The notes below the pieces were generated by a model. That model did no database searches. It was given only the letters and a program-made list of their open reading frames with translations, and was not told where the DNA came from. From Ophioderma brevispina (Eukaryota; Echinodermata; Ophiuroidea; Amphilepidida; Ophiodermatidae), in NCBI GenBank assembly GCA_023653785.1, contig JAMKCH010058388.1, positions 62,001 through 126,000 on the forward strand: 64,000 nucleotides of DNA, written 5' to 3'. How positions within the stretch are numbered: the stretch's first letter is position 1; every line of letters starts with the position of its first letter. Positions 58,966 to 64,000 of the stretch are shown here, piece by piece. The position numbers were made by a program, and so were the translations under genes.

Positions 58966-59229
58966 TTTAGGGAATAATATGGTTTTGACTTGGGGACAGT
59001 ACGCTTTTACGATGAATTGAAACCAAGGCGATACCATTAGTTTAGTGGAAGAACGAGGCCGGACGCCGAGTTCTTCCACGCAAAACATATGGTGTCGCCG
59101 GCGAAGCAACAACGATCATACGCACCAAGACGCAATTTTAGGCAGGCGCGTTTTTGGGAATGTAGCAAAATGCATTATGACATGAGCGCTTCAACCTCCA
59201 AAAACGTCAAGACCCAGCATGTAACTTAC

Positions 59230-59295
59230 CTGGTTCAATGTCGAATTGAACCTGGGCATCAGCCAATTGAAATGCAATTTCATAGTGTTTAAGAT
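59230..59295 (-). CDS. candidate internal coding exon (weak)
   Basis: The minus-strand donor CCAG|GTAAGT after 59,230 is a perfect consensus. The acceptor before 59,295 (a CCTAACCCTAACCC tract then CTCTAG) is plausible. The 66-nt interval is open, reading KHYEIAFQLADAQVQFDIEP between split codons, in phase with the candidate at 54,811-54,888. Against it: the pyrimidine tract is simply the telomere-like GGGTTAG patch, so the element there may create the appearance of a splice site. Product unknown. Confidence 0.25.
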
Positions 59296-59340
59296 CTAGA
59301 GTTTAAGGGTTAGGGTTAGGATTTTGCTAAGTCATTTACT

Positions 59341-61626
59341 GCTAACATTTGTGCGAGGGTAAAGGGTACAAAACATGGCACAGTGCCTTAATATTGAATA
59401 AGTGAATAAGGCAGTATTAAAGTATTATATATGAATACTCCAGAAGTATAGCTGCCTTTACAGAATAGAAATAATCAGGATACTGCCAAGGAGACGATAA
59501 CAGAAATATAAATTCACAAAGGTGAGTTATCAGTCCAAGATTCAGATTCCCAAGAACCCGTATCTAAGGATCTTCTACCAGAACTCATCCCAAGCTATGC
59601 CAAAATCAGATGTGCAAAAAGAGATCAAAACAAAATAATTTCATCTTGAAATTAGCTTGGTCATCAGAGTTACTGCAGTTGGGGGGAGAAGTTATGGTAG
59701 GTCAATGAAATCATTGAATCAATGCGGAAGTTCCTACTTACCCACAGAATTGCCTGCCCATATTTGCAGAACAATCAAATAATATCTCTTACATCCCCAG
59801 TAATTTCGTCTGACTCTTGAATTATATTAACACCTGTGCTATCGTAAGTATCCACACTCTATGTAGTCTAATCAACACAAAGCCGCTACACAATTGCAAA
59901 AAGTGACCGAAATGATAAACTCTGCATAAGCCAACTAATCCCAAGGTGTTAATGAACTCCCTGTAATATACAGCACGGTCAGGATTAATCAGAAACCTGC
60001 TAATGAGCCTTGTTTTATGGCTGCCGTAGTTTAAAGCCGATGCCACCGATGACGCCACGACAAGACCCGTGCAATTCCATCCACCTTGTTTTCTCTCAAA
60101 CTCGGGGGCTTCTGGACGGACACTTGACCAACACGACCACGGGAGGTTATCGATTGCGAGAGAGTGATGTCGCCCAGGCGGACAGCTTGTCGTGGTTTTC
60201 AGATGAAATGACAGGAATTAAGGGACATGGGCTACGTCTCAGAAAAAGGGAATTTACGCAATTCTGACCTCACATTAGGGCCGTTGTAAGTGATTAGTCG
60301 AAAAAAAATATCCACCTACAAAATTGTCTACTAAGATATTTTCATATAGTGACACTTTACTATACCCTAAGGATCCTTACCTCTTCATTTGTACCCTAAC
60401 TCATCAACTGCACACTTAACTTGAGCCAAACTTAACTAAAATTTGCTTCTGCACTGTTTGTAAGTCATTCCAAAAACAAAACAAAAATGAATTGAAAGAC
60501 AGCTATCGTTTTTCAGTATCTTATACATAATGCAGCAGTGTTTATAGCACTTTTGCTCCTAAAATTATTATTGTAAAATAACCACCAAGAGCAAAATTAA
60601 TTGACAGATGTGCAAGAATTAATATCATCCACTAGAGACACTTTGAATATTGATGCTGCAGAACTAAATGTGATTTTTCTTGTCAAATGCAAAAAACAAA
60701 ATGAAGCTGTTGGGGCATCAAAAATAATACAAACATTAACAAGTTTTATATCTTCTTGTCTCCAAACTCCAAAGCCATTGCAGTTACTACCAATCTGTGT
60801 AAAGTAGACCATCTCGATTTTACTCACATTTTCATATGGGACAGGGGGGGGGGGGGGGGGTCGACAAAACCCTACTTTAAAAGGTCCATCCTTTTAATTG
60901 TTAGTTTGAATGAACTATAGACAAAAGCAAAATGACTTTTAAGGTTGGATCGACATGCAGGCTGGTGCACATAAAGCAAAATACAAAGCACTGATGTTAT
61001 CCCATGTTTATCAACAGACAGTGCCTGAACAAAAATGTGCAGGATTTTCTGGGAAAAGAATGATCAAAATACAAACAATTTTAACAGATGTGTGCGATGA
61101 AGATGTTGACAGTACAAAATGTTTCTCTTACAACCACTATACCCAATGAGATGCTATTGTATTTGTGGAACTTCACATGAGATTATAGATTGTATAAAAA
61201 TATTTTACTTCCGTTTACCGGTGAAGATTGTTTGCATGTATTTTTAAAATTTTAATTAAAAAAAAAAGAAAAGACAAACACAATGTTGTTTGTTTCAACA
61301 AATGGTGTCTGAAACTTAGCCTATTGCAGTTGTATTTATTGAGATTTTGCTGTGAAAATGAAGATTTTATGCTCCTTCTTTAACACCTAATTTCAATAAT
61401 ATACTCCCAGGCAAGGCATGATGAACTTATAAAGCATTCACAACATACTACCAAGGTCCGAATTTTTTTCCTCTTCAAAGAACAAGTGGAATAAGCGCGT
61501 ATCGTTCATATCATTGATCGAACTTCTTTTTCATATTGGAGTAAAAGATACGTTTTATTCCAAATTTATGAATTTCAGAAAATGGCGGTGACATGAGTAC
61601 ATTTGAAGATAGGAGTGATATGAGGG
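59341..61626. other. stretch without supported gene
   Basis: Frames at 60,010-60,267, 60,601-60,807 and 60,955-61,149 (all plus) are open and fairly protein-like but unrecognised. A G run sits at 60,844-60,860. I cannot connect them by clear splice sites. Confidence 0.45.
60844..60860. repeat. G homopolymer (17)
   Basis: Uninterrupted G run, a possible quadruplex or sequencing trouble spot. Confidence 0.9.
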
Positions 61627-61630
61627 AGTG

Positions 61631-61652
61631 GTGAGTGAGTGAGTGAGTGAGT
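61631..61652. repeat. (GTGA)n microsatellite, LINE tail
   Basis: Five to six GTGA units. On the minus strand this is the (TCAC)n tail of the LINE remnant just upstream of it on that strand. Confidence 0.9.
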
Positions 61653-62331
61653 ATTAAGATTTAACGACAACTCAACACAAGTGTGTCATATCATGTCACA
61701 ATAAGGTAAAAAATCTAACCTTTTTTTAAATCAAAACATTTATAAAACATACACCATATAAATTTCAATCACAAACATTTTTAAAAAGTTAACCAATAGT
61801 TAAACAGATCAGCCTCCTTCAGGAAATTTATCACATGAAGAGGCCTAATATCTGAAATAATGTTTTCATCGGGGCGCTATATATTTTCTACGAATAAGTG
61901 CATAATCAACGCATCAAGTAATACATGTTCACAGAAAGAGCAAACAATCACAAGGAATACACCGAGGACATGGCTCACCTCTAAGAGCAATAACTATGGG
62001 TCCATCAGCTATGACCAATTTTAAATCGAGCTAATACAATCTCGTGCCCTTCGTACAATCAAACCTGAACTACCCACAGCTCCAACGTTGGTGAAAAAGC
62101 ATGCATTTTATTATTAGGAATCGAATCAAACAGGCATTTGCAACCTATTTCTGATGTAGTTATTAACTGAAGCTTTAAAATCTGGAACTTTAGGGATCTC
62201 AATGTTTGTATATCATTTAAAGATAGGATCTCTTTAATCTGTGTGATACATATCAGCAATATTAATGTTGGCATTTCCAATAGTAAATGTGAAAGCCTGT
62301 TCATAACATTAACAAATGGATATCTAGTCAC
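61631..62331 (-). pseudogene. RNase-H-bearing LINE remnant (ORF2 C-terminus, 3' UTR and tail)
   Basis: Minus-strand translation with frame changes gives, in order: KVPDFKASVNNYIRNRLQ, then LFDSIPNNK with PTLELW, then EIVLARFKIGH, then LRGEPCPRCIPCDCLL, then VINFLKEADLF before a TAA at 61,791-61,793. This order matches the C-terminal end of I/Nimb/Jockey-group non-LTR retrotransposon polyproteins: the end of RNase H, the 'RxRIGHTRLTHSYLL' segment, a CxxC-type zinc-binding patch and a short terminal helix. A 3' UTR of about 130 bp leads to a (TCAC)n tail (61,631-61,652 on plus as GTGA). Stops and frameshifts show it is dead. A G run at 62,345 marks unrelated sequence. Confidence 0.85.
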
Positions 62332-62405
62332 TCTGGGGAATTTGGGGGGGGGGGTTTGGCCTGCACCCCCCCTGAGTAAGGGCCTGTAGCATTTGTTACA
62401 TTATA

Positions 62406-62439
62406 AGTTGGGAATTCTATACAGTTGGGAATTCTATAC
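62406..62439. repeat. perfect 17-bp tandem duplication
   Basis: AGTTGGGAATTCTATAC occurs twice without interruption. Simple local duplication. Confidence 0.95.
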
Positions 62440-64000
62440 AGCATGGACGCTCACCTATTAGTCAACATAGGGTACATATCTAGGTCACTGGACAAGTGTC
62501 CTCGATAAAAATAAAGTAGCTGCAAAACCTCTTATGCTGTTACTGTTAACTAATCGAATTCCATTTCCCTCGTCAGACTGGTGTTGTTGCCGGCCGGGTT
62601 CAGGTAGGATAAATCTCAAATTTAGCTATGCTTTAAATGTCATGAATGTTTTAAGCCTAGCCTCCAGGCACTACTCTCGCTTCATATCTGATTTACAAAA
62701 AAACAGTTTTGCTGCCATGAATCACATTTTTTTCCCTTCAAATTTAATACGGCGGCTATTTCAACGGCAAAAGTATGTATCACGGTTTATGTTTGGATAG
62801 TTTACAGTTTAAGTGCTCATGAGATCTCCGGGGCATTCGCGTGCGGTGATTTATCAGCATGCGTGTTGCATGAATGTGCTCAATTGAGTTCCTGGCTACA
62901 AAATCTAAAGTACATTCGGAACTAATACAGATTTCATGTTGTCACACCAGAAATCAATAAGTAGGGCAGTCATTTTCGTTCTGTAAACCATTTACACAAA
63001 CATATTTTTTTATATATTTGTGTGTCCATGTGTGTTTAGAATTATGTCAACAAATTATGGATACTCTTAAAACTTCCAAATTTGATGTCACTCAAACCGA
63101 AGAATATGATTTGAATGTCTGCTACTCATCAAAATGAAATATAGCTAACATGTTTGTATAATCCAAAATCGTGACATTTGTCAAGTGCTTCTAAAGTGGG
63201 TAACAAGTCGAATATTACATTATGTCATACTAAAAGAAATGTGTTCTGGTTATCTCATCAGGGTGAAACATAAGTTTTCCATGACGGCATTTTATGACAG
63301 TGTTGCTTTCATCAGTAGATAGCATATCAATCAACTCTTGACAACAAGCGGAACTCAGTAGTACGCAGTAATTATGTCCCCCCCCCCGAACTTCACATGA
63401 CCCCAAGATGACCTTTGACCTCATAAGCGGGGTTGTAATTTCAAAGCTTCAAGTCTATTTGAAATTCATTAAAATATAGATCTACAACAACTGAAAATAG
63501 AAGGATTAACTTATTTTGCACATACAAGCTATTCATTTCATAATCATCTACTGAAGTACATTTGATGGGAACAATAACTTGGAGACAACACTGTATTTCT
63601 ATATTTAAAGACTTTCCTTACCCAATCTCATTCCAAAGACTGGTTAGAAGTTAACCTACTTTTTTATGCCATTAAATTGCATTTTGCTATCTTCAGTAGA
63701 CAGCAATGGGAAAGATGTTTTTTGTTTAAAAAAATCAAGATTGTCCTCTACAAATCTCCATTGATTTCTAAGGAAATAAATGCACATCAATGTATCATTT
63801 CAAAAATATTCAAGCAAAGAGTCATCGACAAAGCATCCACACCTGCATTTTTCTGTAATTCAACCTGCTATATCACAGAACAAGTTTCACTTCAATATGG
63901 TACAATCAAATCCTAGCCTGTATGCAACTAGGAATAAAACAAATCTGCACAAGTTTCTAACAGTAGACAAATTCACATCTTTTAATACTAAGAATGGAAG
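62440..64000. other. stretch without gene
   Basis: AT-rich with unrecognised short frames (62,534-62,800 and 63,677-63,916, plus). A C run at about 63,379-63,387 precedes a DR1-like TGACCTTTGACCT at 63,409-63,421. No gene supported at the window end. Confidence 0.5.

Overview
The window looks like non-coding, repeat-dense DNA from an animal genome, most likely a marine invertebrate (an echinoderm or hemichordate is my best guess, low confidence). The grounds are overall AT-richness, no dense gene order, no long credible ORF, a tRNA-derived SINE, relics of two LINE types, many short inverted-repeat elements and several microsatellites. No complete protein-coding gene is supported.

Layout. 1-17 kb: AT-rich sequence with inverted-repeat elements (3.0-3.75 kb foldback; 6.8-7.0 kb element nested in an older repeat; TTAA-flanked element at 10.7-11.1 kb; hairpin at 11.2 kb), a SINE at 12.4-12.7 kb, and copies of a two-unit dispersed repeat at 5.6 and 14.2 kb. 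17-18.3 kb: a CCCT/CGCT satellite with higher-order organisation and an ATC tract. 20.8-21.3 kb: another TTAA-flanked foldback element.

23.4-40.9 kb: the most anomalous part. Three blocks (23.45-23.88, 24.33-24.60, 24.69-27.29 kb) reappear in the same orientation but reversed order at 40.40-40.80, 35.99-36.45 and 27.46-30.41 kb. The second copies are full of scattered one- and two-base indels. Between them lies a G-depleted, C-saturated tract (about 37.4-39.9 kb). I read this as poorly corrected long-read or gap-fill sequence holding redundant copies, though a real decayed duplication is not excluded.

41-64 kb: cleaner sequence packed with inverted-repeat elements (43.9, 45.5, 46.9, 47.3, 49.4, 50.7, 57.7, 58.3 kb), an L2/CR1-like LINE 3' end (54 kb, plus strand), and the C-terminus and tail of an RNase-H-bearing LINE (61.6-62.3 kb, minus strand). 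At 47.1-47.9 kb a TTAA element that has lost its right end is bracketed by two 214-bp direct repeats.

Possible gene. On the minus strand, five short open segments with splice-like borders and compatible phases (59.2, 54.8, 52.25, 51.5 and 46.7 kb) could be the 3' exons of one gene with large introns full of these elements. The product is not recognised and the model is weak. The SINE tail and the 54 kb LINE tail share a layout, so the LINE family may have mobilised the SINE.
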